A DNA stretch of 64,000 nt, from NCBI RefSeq assembly GCF_032854445.1, contig NC_088302.1:27307080-27371079 (forward strand), given 5' to 3'. Each line of letters begins with the position of its first letter. The stretch's first letter is position 1. This document shows, piece by piece, positions 12,701 to 27,700 of the stretch. The notes under the pieces are model-generated. The model searched no databases and was not told where the DNA came from. It was given only the letters and a program-made list of their open reading frames with translations. Source of the DNA: Liolophura sinensis (taxonomy: Eukaryota > Mollusca > Polyplacophora > Chitonida > Chitonidae). A program made the translations under genes and the position numbers.

Positions 12701-15700
12701 CTATAGCTTACTTGTTATATGTAAGCACATTATGTTATGATGTCATTCATTTCATAATGATGCTAGTATCTGCATCGAAATGCCGTGACGATAAACCACG
12801 AAGTTGTATATCCATAAGCAATGCCTTGTCCAATGTATGATCTGTTGAAGCAAGTAATAAAAACCAACAAAAACTTCTGTGACTGTGTTTATGTTTACGT
12901 TTGTAAATACATACATACACATTTATTTTGCAAATAGTTTAAAAATGCCAATATTAAGAAATAAATAAAATATACATGATTTAAGATATACAATATTAAA
13001 ATCTTAATGTGTAGAATATGTTTCAAGACTATACAGGATCAACTGAATTTAAGAATCATACAGCAATTTATGGATGTATGCAAAGTGCTACATGTATTAA
13101 GGACAATAATTTTGTGGACTGATATGATCCTGGTTTAGGATGAAGACAGGAAGTTACTGTTTAATCATTTGACATGTTTAACGAGCCCAGGAGAGTCTCA
13201 AGTGTTTCAGATGGTATATGGGTCAGAAATGTATAATAAATGGTATCAGGCCCACACGCAGTATGCCGTTCATTGATATGAAAAAAGTTTATCTTAAGTC
13301 TTCCAGACTGTTGGAAGAAACGGGCAATTCAATTTTCTCAGTCTGGTTTTTGGTGTGTAGAGTTTCAGGAGGGTAACTCTCCAAATGCAGAGCAGCAGGA
13401 CTCTGAATAATAGCTTATTATCAGCTTCAAGAGACCCAAACTTATAATACAGAACTTATAATTGGATCCTCAGTGGCCTTAGGACGCTCCGCAGGGCCAT
13501 TAGGCTCATGCGATTTACCTTTAGATGCACTGTGTTTATTGGCACTAAGTAACGTAACTGTTGAGCTTGGTGATGTCTGAGTGGATGTACTGTTTCATTA
13601 AGGTGACTTGCAGGATCTACCTTTGGAGGGCACTGGTAAAAACACTGTCTTCCCTTTGATAAAGTGGGCAGTCGCATGAAAAAGCCATGTGAGCTCCCCT
13701 GCAGTTAGAACAACTTAATATGGTTCTGGCATTCGAAGCCCTCATGACCCTCCTGCCAACACCAGAAAAAGACTAATCCATTCCTACACCAGCCTTATGC
13801 ATCACCAAACTTCTGGCAGTTGAAACACTGTGCAGGGATTGGTATAATGGTCAAAGCAAACTTTGAATGGTCCAATTAGTATAGATTCAGGAAAGTTCAT
13901 TTTAATAAAATTATAGAATGTTGTAGATACGCATCTAAGTTTGCAACCTTGCCATTTGGCTTTGCGATAAATCTTTTCACTTTGATGAAACCTTGAGATT
14001 TCAATTCCTCACATACCTCATCGTCTGAAAAATCACTGAAGTCTCAAACTGTCACTTGACTACTGTTAAAGGAGTTTTCAGGTGACCAACAGGAATACCC
14101 ATACATGCAATAGTGTTGAAGGACAGCAGGTTGATCACCTGCTGTTTTCTAGCAAATTCAATTAGTACAGCCTGCAAATGCTTTACCTAAGACAAAAGCT
14201 TTGATTTTTGTTGCTGGATAGTTATAATTTCTGGTGGATAGCATTATGAAAGCTGCGGACAAGGCTGCAAAGCAAGTGCTACTGCTGAATAATATATCTG
14301 TCTCTTACACATTATCATGTCGAGAGATGTTCAACGACGTTAAGTCACACTTCTACTCGCTTTGGCAGAATGAGTGGGATACAACGAATAATGGTCGTTT
14401 TTATTTTCAATTTCAGCCTTCTATTTCCAGTGGTTATGTAAACCTATCTCCGAGATGACACAATGTCTTATTTTTCAGATTAATGTCTGGCGTCTTACCT
14501 CTTAACCTACGCCTTTTCAAGATAAACTATCATCCAACCGGCTGGTGTGATTTTTGTGATGTAGATGAGTCCGAAGTACATTTTCTTTTAATATGTCCCA
14601 GATATAATGTAATCAGAACTCAAATGTTTGCAAAGCTATCACATTATGGTATTTTTCAGCACACATTACAGGCAGTTCTATATCCTCCACGAAACAGAGT
14701 TTTCAATGAAGTGGCGAAGTTCACTGTTAATTCAAGGCGATTTTGAGTCGCCCCAACCCTCATCCCGTTTATTTGAGTGCTACCTCTAGTAATGTAGTAT
14801 AGATTTACTCTTGCTGTTAAGTGTGGCATGCATCATCCCTTTTCAGGGCTTGGAAAACGCCAAATTTATAATTTCACTCATTATGAAAGCTGGCCAACGT
14901 TTTGATCCAACTAGAACGAAACCCTCTCAGTAAGAATTCAGTAGAGCAGGAGACTGGACGGCCACCTACATTGATTTTTCGGGTATTACACTCAAACAGA
15001 TCCAAGATCAAACTTACAACCAATCACCCAGTATCCCTACTGCCATTGCCCAGACATCTTAACAACCCCACAGATATGACTTGACCCCCAATCTGTAAAC
15101 AAGCAAGGGCCAAAGTGGGATGTTAGGCGTGAGGATCTTGCGAGACCAACCCACCCTGCATCCACCAGGATCTCGACAACTCCTCCATTAGGAGTCGCTC
15201 CCCAATTGCCTCACAATTGAAGATGTAAGCCTATTATATTCAACTGGCCCACACTGGAGAATTTACAATCCCTTCCATGATAAGCTTGCCTAGAGAGTTG
15301 AGGTAATATGCTTTTCACACCAGAGACCCCACAGTGGTACACAGACGAAAAGACAGACTGCACAGGTTGATTCCAGTAAATTCAGTATAAGTTTTAAAAA
15401 ATGATGTACTATAATGCTGCCTTTGCAAAAGTCTCAAAAGCAGTGATTTACATGTTATATAGACAAATATATAGGAAGCAGAGATGTGCATTCATAGCAG
15501 AGAATTATCTGCCTCAGTGAGTTCATTCTCAAAACCAGGGGCGACAATGTGTGAGCACCTGCAGTTCTTTATGGAAACATACAGCATGCCCAACACCTAA
15601 TTTCTCTCATTGGTTGCAGATTCACGACACATAGACCACAGTGAAGCGCGCTCTAACCGCGGCCAATCGTTGACTTGTTCCTTTCACGCCGATACATTGC

Positions 15701-18700
15701 CCCTAGCAAAGTTCATCAGGAAACATCAGTCTAATCCTGGTATATGAAGTTGCCTGTATGGATTTACAAAATGCACCTGCCCATTTTCAAGTGCCACTAA
15801 CATGGTTTTTACATTACAACAATATATCAGTAAAAGGATGCATTTTCTATCCACCAAAGTTCCCTTAGCATTAATGGGTTGGTGACTGACAATGACAGCT
15901 CATCAAATCATGCCAATTCCATTTCCCTGACACACTTTTGACAGGAGCCAAATTATCCTTACACCTGGCCACCCTTGTTCCTTAATATGAGATGTCCCAA
16001 ACAATACATTTCTGGCACCAAAACAAGTGGCCCAAGTGGCATGGGAGCCTCCAGCTGGTAATAATCATAATGGCTGATGCCACCATAAAAAGGGGGAACT
16101 CTTGGGAATATTGTGACCACTGTTTTGAGACTGTTACTACAAAATTTAAGATCTCAATGCATCAGTGTCAATTTCTCACGATTACTTGGCCTGCACACAC
16201 ATACATGTCCTAATGTATGAACTAATGTAATTCAAGAATAGTAAATTCATGGAGTAGATTCAGTAATTCATTTCAAACAGCTACCTCCTGAGTATGTCAA
16301 ACCGATACATGTGCCAGTTTTTTTTTATAATATACAAAGTTCTTTGCACTGTACACTAGTTTTTTGAAAGCAAAGAACCTGTAAATCTTAAATCCGACAG
16401 TATCACATGTGCAGGCTCTGTGCTTTTAGCAGGTGATGAAGGTCAACACTTGGATTTAACGAGGCAGCCAGATTGACCCAATTCTGCCTGTCTGACCAAG
16501 TTTGCTGAACACCAATGTTTAATACATGATCTGCATAACACGTTGAAAGGATGCCTTGGCTCAGATAGGGACAGTGACAGACTTGTGTCACGGTGGTACA
16601 TCTTTGGGCACTGTAGGTGAGGGGACCAACATGGCCTGAGTCCACTTACCTAAGACATGTCGGCAATATTAGGCCTTCCTTGTGCCATTTTGGCCATGTG
16701 AAGACATCACATCAACAGTTACAGGTGCGCGTGGTGGAACTAACGGCCTATGACAAGCCTTTCAACAGTGTTTTAAGTTGGGAATTTAGAAGATTTTCAA
16801 TGCCAACAAGGAGAATCAATTTAGATTCCCGTAAATAGAAAGTGGGCGAATTTTAAGGTGAATCGATTTGCAGATTCACGTCAAAATTCAGGCCATGTGT
16901 AATATGCATCTTTTCAGGTGCAGGTGCAGGTGCATATTATAACATAGGCTTATACAGAGATTCTTTCCTTTGTTGTTGCATACAGGACTATATGTATAGA
17001 TGTACATGTAGATTGTCCAAAAACATCCTAGAATAAAGGAATTATTACAACTCTCTCTCAAGAGAATTTGAAACTGAATAGAGTTAATATATTTGTTTAT
17101 TTCGCATCAACTAAAGTGTTGGGTTTATATCAATAATTCACTCACTGACAATTAGCTTGACCTTTTTGTGTTTTGATAGCAATGTGGGTTGCAGTATAAT
17201 TTGTTTTCTACGGAAACCTGCCTAATGCGAGACGTAAATTTTTTTCCTATTTTATTAAGTCATACACACTTGTTAACAACTGCCATCTTAGTGGCATTGA
17301 AACATGATAAAACAGTTGACATAATAAAGCCCTATACTGAAAAAGGCTGAAGGTTTATGCTAAATCCAAATGTGAGTGAGTCAGTGCTTGGGATTTAATG
17401 TCATAATTAACAATTTCTCAGTCATATGACAATAAGGAGTCCTTAGAATGTATGTGTAATGTGCCTCCTTGTTTCAGGTGGAATTTCCACCCCTCTTTTA
17501 TCTAGTCCTGCTTCACTGAGAGGACTCATCGAAGGCAAGTAATCCGCCCCGCCCAAGCCATTATACTGATACGAGTCAAGCAGCCATTTCTATCCCCTCA
17601 ATGCTGAATGCCAAGCAAGGAAGCTGCAACTTCCTCTTTTGAAGTACAGTATACAGTATAAACAGTACAGTATACAGTATAAACAGTACAGTATACAGTA
17701 TAAACCTGAATTGTTTCTGCGCATATGTTGCTAACTGTTCTCATGATCGTTGTATTTCATTGCACTAGCTTCTCCATGAAATCCCAGGTCCATTCATGTA
17801 TATATACGTCAAAAACTTGACCCTCGATGATACTTTAACACTATATCAGACTTTTGCTGATGATCCATGTAGAATTGAAACCAGACCTTTGAGTGCAATA
17901 CTAGCATAATTTTATGCAACAGAGTAGCATAATTTTATGCAACAGAGTAGCAGAACTTGCAGTATGTTAACCTGAATGATCATTTTTAGCCCTTGCTTCA
18001 TCTTCTTCATGGCAAACACTAAAGAGACAAATATCACTATATGTATTCTCCACATCTGTGGGTGATACCGGATCATTTGTTATGACCTAGGGTCTGACAA
18101 CTAACACATGGTGGAGAATGTCACACACATGAACCACGGTGAAGATTTATTTCACAGCTGATTTTGACACGACTCTCTGCTTTAAATCTCACATGAAAAA
18201 GTACACTACCTTTCGGGAATTTAGGCGCACACACAAATCTTTGGCAGTGTTTTATAATAAGAATGCTCTTTTTTAATTTTAGAAGTACATCATCTAATTT
18301 TTAAGCATATTTATGCCTACACAACCTTTATCTGTAGCAGTGAACATGAACATTCATCATTATATTAAGTACATGTACCTGAGGGATGTAATTATGAAAA
18401 TAACTATCCGATTGCAATTAAGCATGCAGAAGCCCAGATTTTAGGGAAGATTTATGCTAATTAAGTTTCATGGAAATATGTTCAGTATACACTTTGGCAT
18501 GGACAAAATCAGAATAAATGGAAAAGCACTGTCAAGCCAATAAGTTTAAGCATGCACAACTTCAGAGGATAGGGAAGATTATGTTTTGTTTCATCAAAAT
18601 GTGTGCAATAGTTTGGACGCAGATGTTCGAAAAACTCTGAATACATGAAAAGCACTATTACACAAAGTCCTAAATGGGCATAATTATGAAAATAATTACC

Positions 18701-21700
18701 TAATTGCCATTAAAGTTAAGCATGCACAAATTCAGATGATAGGCAAGAGGTATGTTAAGTTACGTGAAAATCGGCACAGTAGATGTGGAGGAGACACGTG
18801 AACAAAATCATGTTGACAGACAGACAGACAGGAGGCATAAAAAAAAACGTGTACAGTGGAACAATAACAGTGTAAAAAAATATAATAAGTATAAAACAGT
18901 CATACAAGCACCATGCATTCCTTGCCAAAGAAATAAATTACCAGTACTTAAAAACAAATTTAAAAAACAAAAAATGTGGGACTTGTCTGTGATGTTTGTC
19001 TCACTAAATGCAAAATGGTAGGATGTCACAGAGCCAGTTTTTTCTTGTCACGGTATAACTATCTAACTCAACTTTTATTTAATATGAACTCTTTTCTCGG
19101 GAGGAGCAGTCGCTTGTACATCCACAGAGGAGTGAGAAAAGGCGACAAAATGTCGCCCAGCCATCATTCACATGACTAAACTTGATGACTTTGAAGAATT
19201 GAAAAAAAAAAACAAGACTATGAAACTTACTCAAAATAACAACCGAGAGTCCACACAGACAATATATGGCAAATGGACACATGTAACCAGTGAAATCTGG
19301 CCTTATCAGTTTACCTCAGGTAGTGTTTAATTCTATTCAAAGTGCTTATTCAATGGTCACATGTAACCAGTGAAATCTGCCCTCATCAGTTTACTTCAGG
19401 TAGTGTTTAATTCTATTCAAAGTGCTTATTCAAATGGTCACATACATGTAGTAGCAACTTATAATTAAATACGCCCTAGCTGTACACTATGGCTCATTAC
19501 GTTGCTCAAAAATATACAGTGATGTTACCTGCAATTTGTCAGACTTCACTGGTTCAGAATTAATCAAATCCATAGTGTTTACATTATCTACATTTACTCA
19601 CCAACCCCATTATCATGTGGTTTCGCCTGAGCTTGGAACTGTTCTTTTTCCTTAGCTTGGGGCACTTGGTTAACCAATCCTTGAATATCCTCAGGTCTGA
19701 ATTAAAACATCAACAGCATTTTAAAGAGACACAAATCCAGTTTGGAAAGAAATACAGCAGTGTCAGCAAACCCCCCCCCCCCCAAAAAACAACAAAACAC
19801 TCAACTACATGCAAACACTACCATACTTTACAAGCTGTTGAAGATTTCTTTTTTAGAATTAAATGGCATCAACGGCTTGAATTCAAATGTTGGTCTCATG
19901 AGACCTATTGGCACTGTTGGATCCCAGAGATATAAAACCAAATTTTTGTATTTTTTCATCCAGGAAAGAAATCCTTGTGATGTATATACTACATCGTACG
20001 TGTACATGTAATCTACGTGTACATGTAATCTACGTGTACATGTAATCTACGTGTACTTTGCCAACAAGCAAGCCTCTTTTATTAACATAAACCTTAAAGC
20101 TGAAAAGAAATATTTGTGATACCACTGACACCTAGAGTAGTCCATGGAGCCCACCTAAGAATGCTGGCTGCATTTCAAACAATTTGTGTAATGCCAGTGG
20201 TAAGATTACACTCAGTGATTACTCATGGGAGATACCGCTATATGTGGGTTATACCCTCTGGGTTGTCAAACTACGAAGGAGCAAGGCCCATACAGAATTT
20301 CAACTGGAAACTTGAATGGTGAATATATCAGGGGTTCAAGCCACCCAGTCCTTCAGGCTTGAATGGAAATCATTATGATTAATATTATCACATGTTGTTT
20401 TCATACACATTGTAATTATTATTCCACCGATTTTGTGTGCGATCTATCGCCTAGACTGTCTGACTGATTAACTTTGAAAACTCCCCAGTACCTGAAGTTG
20501 TGCACCTTTTTTTCTGTGATGTGTTTTGGACGCCATATTGAATTTTTTTCCTAAATGTCTAAATAAAACCACTGAACGGATTGCTCTGAAATCTGATATG
20601 CAGGTAGACCGCTGGTAGTTACAAAAGTTTGAGAATATCATGGACTTGCAGTAAAAACTGTGGAAGCTCGCCTCTGGTTGAAATTGTCATGTCATAACTA
20701 CATGTAGTTCTGAAATTTTTTAAAACACATTTTGGTGTATTTTGGGTCGATGATTCCAAATCTGCCTTTATTTTTTGTCTGTCTGTGTAACTTTTTGAGA
20801 TACAATCAACAAGAGTTCAGGTGAACACAACAAATGCCCCAACAAATGCATTCGTTTGAAATGTATAAAAGAATACAAGCATCATTTTGGTAAGTGGAAT
20901 CTTCCTAGGTGTTGACGATAGATATGTGGTTACCATGACAACTGCGCAAGTCCGCATGTGTGTCCACAGTTGGAGTTGGAGTCCGGACACAAAACCATTT
21001 CTATTTATGTAGTATATCTAAGGAAAATGGCTATCTGGTTACCATGACAACCTCGGAAATGGGCATCATCATGTGTATCAGAGTCAGAGCGTCAATTTCT
21101 TGTCATTTTAAAAGTATCTGGCACTTCATACTTCTCTAAACAATTAGCTTTCAAAACAACATCGTTGTCCATCTTGCATTCTGAGCTGTGCTATAGATTG
21201 GAATACTTAAATAACGTTGCGATATATTTTCACACGACGTCAGATTCTCAACCAACGTCAGCATGACTGAAGTACCAATTTACGTCAATCCGGTAGAAGT
21301 ATACAGCTAGATATTTGCCGATATCAGTAAATATAAGCCATCCTTAGACCAGATTTTCAGAAACTGTATATTTCAAAAGACTGCCCGTCACCTGTATAAA
21401 CAGGGTGTCATTTCAAATGATCGGCCTTCAAAAAAATATTAAATGAAATAAAATAAAATTATTTGGAATCTGAGAAAAACAGGAAAAAAGAATTTCAGTC
21501 AGGGCATTTTTGCAGGGTCGGTTGGGTAACATCAAACATAAAATATTTTGATTTGGCCATATATACCAATAGATAAAGACACCATTCAATTAACTGGATG
21601 TGACGTCACATAGACCAGAAATACTGGCTTGAACCCTGGTATTGTTGCTGTAGCAGCTATACTTCCACCCCTCCTGGCCACTATCTACCAGACTGAATGT

Positions 21701-24700
21701 CATCAGGCCATTTAATAACTTCAGACCCAAACAGAGAGAGACCTGATTGGATGACACTAAAACAACTTTGATCTGACTGGTCTATCCACAATGCTCTAAT
21801 AATAATGGCTAAATCCCAGGAAGATTTTGAACTCTGCAAATATCTTCTGCTGAGACAATAAATATCTTATATTCATTCATCATTCTAAATATTTCCCACA
21901 TAACTGCTCCCTGATGTTTAAAGCTTTTTCTTAAGTTGATAGATTCTTGATGATGTTTCAAATTTCTCTCCAAAACGAGAGGTTCAAATTTTACCGCTGT
22001 TGCAGTTTTGTCAGCATGGAGGTTTACGATGTGAGAGTGACATGATGAAAATATTAGCTCAGTCCCTCAGGGAATTTGTTCCATGGTGCAAATATTTTAC
22101 ACAAAAGAAATAGCAAACTGTCTGAATTCAATCAATGTCAATATTTCAGAGGTTAAACTACGATCCCCATATCTTGTTCTTTAGTGGCAGAGTGAAAATC
22201 CTCACGCAAATGTAGTTAGATTAAATAAGTAGTTTAAAAGGTACTACAAAATGAAGAGTATGGTTAAGAAAATAAATGTGCAAAAAAAAACAAAAAAAAA
22301 CAAAAACAGGAAAAAACGTTGATGTCAACATAGCAGGTTACTTAATTTCTAGACGGACCATTCGGGCCAGACGAAAACACATTTAATACAGCTATTTTTG
22401 CATCCCAACAAAAAACCTAACAAGCTTTCTTGTTCTTTTATACATGTATGCTATGCCACATCCTGAATTTCATATTAAGAAATAAACTAGAGCGCAGATG
22501 TCCGAAATACTCCATTCCTTCCCCCAATATTTCCAAAAATAACAGAAAGAAAACTATTGCGCCATTAAACTTAAGCATGCACAAGTCCAGATGATAGGTA
22601 AGATGTATGGTAAGTTTCATCAAAATAGGCACAGCAGTTTGAGAAGCGATGCATTGACAATATCGTGCCTACCAACGAACAATATCGTGCCTACCAACAG
22701 ACAATATCGTGCCTACCAACAGACAAAAGTGTACCTACCAATGGACAATATAGTGCCTACCAACGGACAATATCGTGCCTACCAACAGACAATATCGTGC
22801 CTACCAACAGACAAAAGTGTACCTACCAATGGACAATATAGTGCCTACCAACGGACAATATCGTGCCTACCAACAGACAATATCGTGCCTACCAACAGAC
22901 AAAAGTGTACCTACCAATGGACAATATAGTGTCTACCAACGGACAAAATCGTGTCTATAGACAGGCAGAATAAAAAACAAGCTCTTCATGTATCCTTTAA
23001 GGTGGATAAAAAGACTCACTTTCCAATTCCATTTTGGATTAGTGCTTGAACAGCTTGAGGTCCAACAGCTCTTGTTAAGATGGTTTCAATGGTTTTTCTT
23101 TGTTCCTGAAGTGCTGCATCACAATTACTGCAAAGAAAAAAGTTTATTTACACGTTATAGGAAACATATGAAGAAAAGTGTATCATATCTCTGCTTATTT
23201 AACACGGACTTGCTATACCGCATTCATAAATTATGGGTAATTTGTCCCAAGTGTTTTCAGAAGTTATGTAAGACAAAACTTGCAGCATGAACTGGGAGAA
23301 ATGAGCAGTCATTTTATTTAATATTATAAATGGTAACTAATACACCAAAATATAATTCACTAGGCATGAGAAGTGGAATCTCTGCTCACACAGGTCTACA
23401 ACAGTTAGTTGAACAGGCAACCTCACTCACAGAAAAGCATTTGCAATATATAGCTCTTGAAAGCAGTTTTTCCAGAGATCGGCTCTGTACGCTATGCATA
23501 GCTTATATTGGTAATAGTAAAACATGAAAAAAAAATGAAAAGGAATGTCCTGGATTTAAATCTGAGACTGCCAGGTATCACATACAATGGGACTGCCATA
23601 GAGATATGTAAGATGTAAAGATTAGGCAGATCTGCTCTGGCAGTTCTCTCTGTAGGCCGCACACATAATCATGGTTTAATAATAATCCAGACAATTTCAA
23701 GACAGTATCGCCCAAAGGGACAATACTGTAACTAGAACAGATTGCAGTTTAAAGAGACATGCTGCCGACGGCGAAAAAATTGTGCTGTTGTTTCATCATC
23801 TACATTAGTTGAGACTTCCAGATGTCTACTAATAAGTACCTGAACATATCTGAGTTAACGTATCTGAGTGAACAATCAAACGTTCAGTTTTATCCGGGGT
23901 TTCCTTTCACCTGTAAACTCACTCAAGTCGCTATGTTCAGAAACATGGCGGACGACAGACTTTTTCTTTGTCTAGATGAAGAGATTCTAAATCTACTACA
24001 TGTACAATCTGTCAAACAAATGTTTTGTGTTTTATACTAAAAGAGTCTTATCACTGAAAGTCTTATGAGATGTACATGGATGTGTACATACCAAGCACTC
24101 TCCATGGTTTTTGCAGCTGCTTCTTTTAAAGCCTTGAGTTCTTCATCCCTTTTCTGACTCTCTTCTGAAAAAAAAAATACACTAGCAGGTCAGTTGCATT
24201 ACCAACATGATGGTGAGATTAAGAATCATAAATGATAAAACTTCAGGTAAATATATAAAATACATCATGAGATACAACCATTCACCTTTACCCCAACTTT
24301 GAATGAATAATTATGGCTTAATGTAACTTCAGCAACACTGTTGCCACATCCTGGCGAATGTTAATGTTGAATAAACACATTAATACACCTAAAAGCGCAA
24401 TATAACCAATGCTTTCAAAACTTTATTAAGTTTTATAAACTACATTTTTCTGTGATACTTCTGGCTACAGTACTTGAAGATTTCTTCTACATATACATGT
24501 ATATGTACATAGTGACATATAGTGGCAAACTCTGTGTTCACATTACAGTGTATCCATGTACATAGTGACATATAGTTGCAAACTCTGCATTCACTTTACT
24601 GTATATCCATGTACATGTACACAGTGACATACAGTGGCAAACTCTGTGGTCACTTTACTGTGTATCCATGCACATGTACATACTGACATATAGTGGCAAA

Positions 24701-27700
24701 CTCTGTGGTCACTTTACAGTTTATCCATGTACATGTACATACTGACATGTAGTGGCAAACTCTGTGGTCACTTTACAGTGTATCCATGTACATGTACATA
24801 CTGACATGTAGTGGCAAACTCTGTGGTCACTTTACAGTCTATCCATGTACATGTACATACTGACATGTAGTGGCAAACTCTGTGGTCACTTTACTGTGTG
24901 GTCACTCTACAGTGTATCCATGTACATGTACATACTGACATGTAGTGGCAAACTCTGTGGTCACTTTACAGTGTATCCATGTACATGTACATACTGACAT
25001 GTAGTGGCAAACTCTGTGGTCATGTGTATGCATGTATATAAACTACTGTTGATGTATCTGGTCAATTTGACTGGTCATGTCTACATGTATGGCCTAACGG
25101 GTAGTAATTTAAAGGTGAGATCAGTGCTAACCGTCCCTGCCTTTTTCTCAGCCATGTCAGTCACACTCAGTGCAAAGTGAATAGTCGGTTGGAAGTCTAG
25201 CAAACATATTAATGACTTACCTCTTAATGTGGACAACTCTTGTCGAACGCCATTTGTATCATCCTGGCATTGTTTCTACATGAACGATAATAAAAAGAAT
25301 GCCTCCATTACACAATGCACCAATCAGTGCATGCATGAATACTCACTTCATGTTCCAGCACTTGGCTCTCCTAGGTTAACTATAAATATTTTTGAGCATA
25401 TGTATGTATGCTTAGGTTTTTATGTGTTTGCTTAACAATTTGTAGTCTTTTGATGACGAAGGTTCTTTAGGTGTATGTACATATACATACTGTATACTGT
25501 GTCTTCTTCTGACAAGGTGAGTCCATGCCACCAAAGACATGACACCCCAAACTTAAGACCTGTCACATTAGACTGATACCTTACCAACCAGTCCTGTTTC
25601 TTTACTATACAGGGCTCTTCCCACTATACAGGGCTCAAAAGATACGGTTGACAGATTTATTTATTTATTTGTGTTTTACGCCATACTCAAGGATACTTCA
25701 TTTATACTAGGGCAGCCAGCATTATATATATGGTTGGAGGAAACCAAACAAAGCCTGCAGGAAATCCATGGCTATCCGCATGTTGCTGGCAGACCTTCCC
25801 ATGTATGGCTGGAAAGGAGGCCAGCATAGGCTGAACTTGAATTCACTCATTTATTTATTTATTTGACTGGTGTTTTACATCATACTCAAGAATATTCCAC
25901 TTATATGATATGCTCCAGGATGTAAATAGCTATGTTACTGCCAATGTGGCAAATTTTTTGTTTTCTATTACTTCCTACATTGGCAAAGAATAAAATCTTC
26001 ATAATGCCAATGCATACAGATATATGCGGTAGCAATCACTTCAGTGATCACTGTCCATGCTTGTAAAGTCATGGTGAGCCTGTCATCGATCGAACCCACG
26101 TGGAACGTCAGCTTGCATGTGGACAGCTGAGATTTCAACATGACGTAGGTACAGTCACAGGCCCTTGTATTGATACAATAGGCCCTTGATACTAAGTAGT
26201 GAGCACTACATATATATGTGTGTGCTGTACATAAAGAAAGACCAGTTTAGAAACAAAGTTTTAAAAATTTTAGGAATTTAGCTTTTTTCCCTTAATTACA
26301 TACACTTGTCTATACTCCATGGTGTTTTGTGAGTGCGCAGCAAGTGGTAGGTCGAAAATACTAACAATGTGGACAAAATCCCTCAAAACGCCAGCACATA
26401 CTGATTAGTGATTTATCTGGACACGACACCATTTTTTTCTGCCTATTCTATCCCATAATATCACCTACATCATATGGGATAGAACAGACAGAAGACATAC
26501 AATGGTGACAACTCACTAATCCACGTTTACAGGCTGACGTTTTGGTGGATTCTTTCCATATTGCAGATAATTCCAACACATTTATTCTTAATATTGGTGA
26601 AACATTGTTTTTGATTGTTTCCTACTGATATAGTACACTACAATTACAATAGTATCACTGGCCCTATTGGAACAATTTAACCCGGGCCTGTGGTCCAGTT
26701 GAACTGCCACATTAAAATTTCATGGATTTACAGGGCTTTGATGAATATGCCTGTTTTTGCATACAGTATGTCTCTTACTAATGATGGTGACTGCCTGTGC
26801 AAAATAATATAGTGGGAAAACGAAAAGAAGACAGCCCAGATGGATGGTATGCATGTAAATGCAAGTGGACCTTGAAATGAACTTTAAATAAAAAATTTGG
26901 GTGTCCTTAGTCTCATGATCAGGTGGCTGTATTCGGTTGAAATGAAACTGTTTCAGAATCATTTTCTGAGGTACTTCAAATTAAGAACACATAATAACTC
27001 TTCAATGGAGCCTATTTGGGAAGAAAAAGAATGCAAAATGTGAGCAAATTAAGTTTTCACTGATATAACGAAAGTGATGTCAATTGAGAGAAAGAAAGAG
27101 AGAAGTTCAAGAATCTATGTTACCTGATGAAAAAGTGATGTAAATGTAGTATGATGTTCTGATCACGAATCTAGTCTTATTATATTCCTGGGTGTAACCT
27201 TTTGTCATAAATCCTGAAATGGCGATCAGAATGAGAAAAAGCGCAATCTCCCAAGCCACGTGACAGAAAACAGTCAAAGCTGTAAAGCTGAAAATCGCTT
27301 TCTTTAAAAAGGAAATAATCGAGCAAAAAAAATATTGAGGTGTGTTGAAAATCACAGGACTTCATCTGCTATACATAGTATATATTCACAGCGGCACTTA
27401 AAATTCATAACATTTTAACCGCATGTAACAAAAAAAAAATTATTTTCATTATGTAATTTGAATGACTTGTGAATTGAAAACTATGAAAGTCGGAAATGTG
27501 AAATCTGAACAAAAGTTTAAAGCATGATGATTTACGGCTCCATTAATGAAATTTAGCTACGATGTTTACTTTTACCATAAGTCTTTAAAAGGCATTACCC
27601 TTTTGAATTTTGAAGAAATTATAGTCTATATTTAACTTATATATAAGATTTAGGAGTTAAATTTGCATCACATCTGCAGCAAAAACAACCTAAGAGATAT

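Larger units (their letters stand above)
11946..19601 (-). other. GOLM-like intron 5 (about 7.7 kb)
   Basis: Holds LINE fragments in opposite orientations (13600-14745), a SINE B copy, the 21-bp repeat, family E units and the 19275 duplication. Nothing recognisable in 11946-13590 or 14760-17370. Confidence 0.55.
19697..23019 (-). other. GOLM-like intron 4 (about 3.3 kb)
   Basis: Holds the 17-bp repeat, a family E unit and the 22/88-bp array. 20060-22480 is AT-rich unique-looking sequence with no supported feature. Confidence 0.55.

Noticed and set aside
22591-22960. ORFs rich in PTNRQYRAYQQ
   Set aside because: Translation of the 22-bp minisatellite; frame is open only because units lack stops.
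24495-25030. Possible conserved regulatory array beside GOLM exon 2
   Set aside because: Explained as a 59-bp minisatellite; nothing beyond repetition supports regulation.
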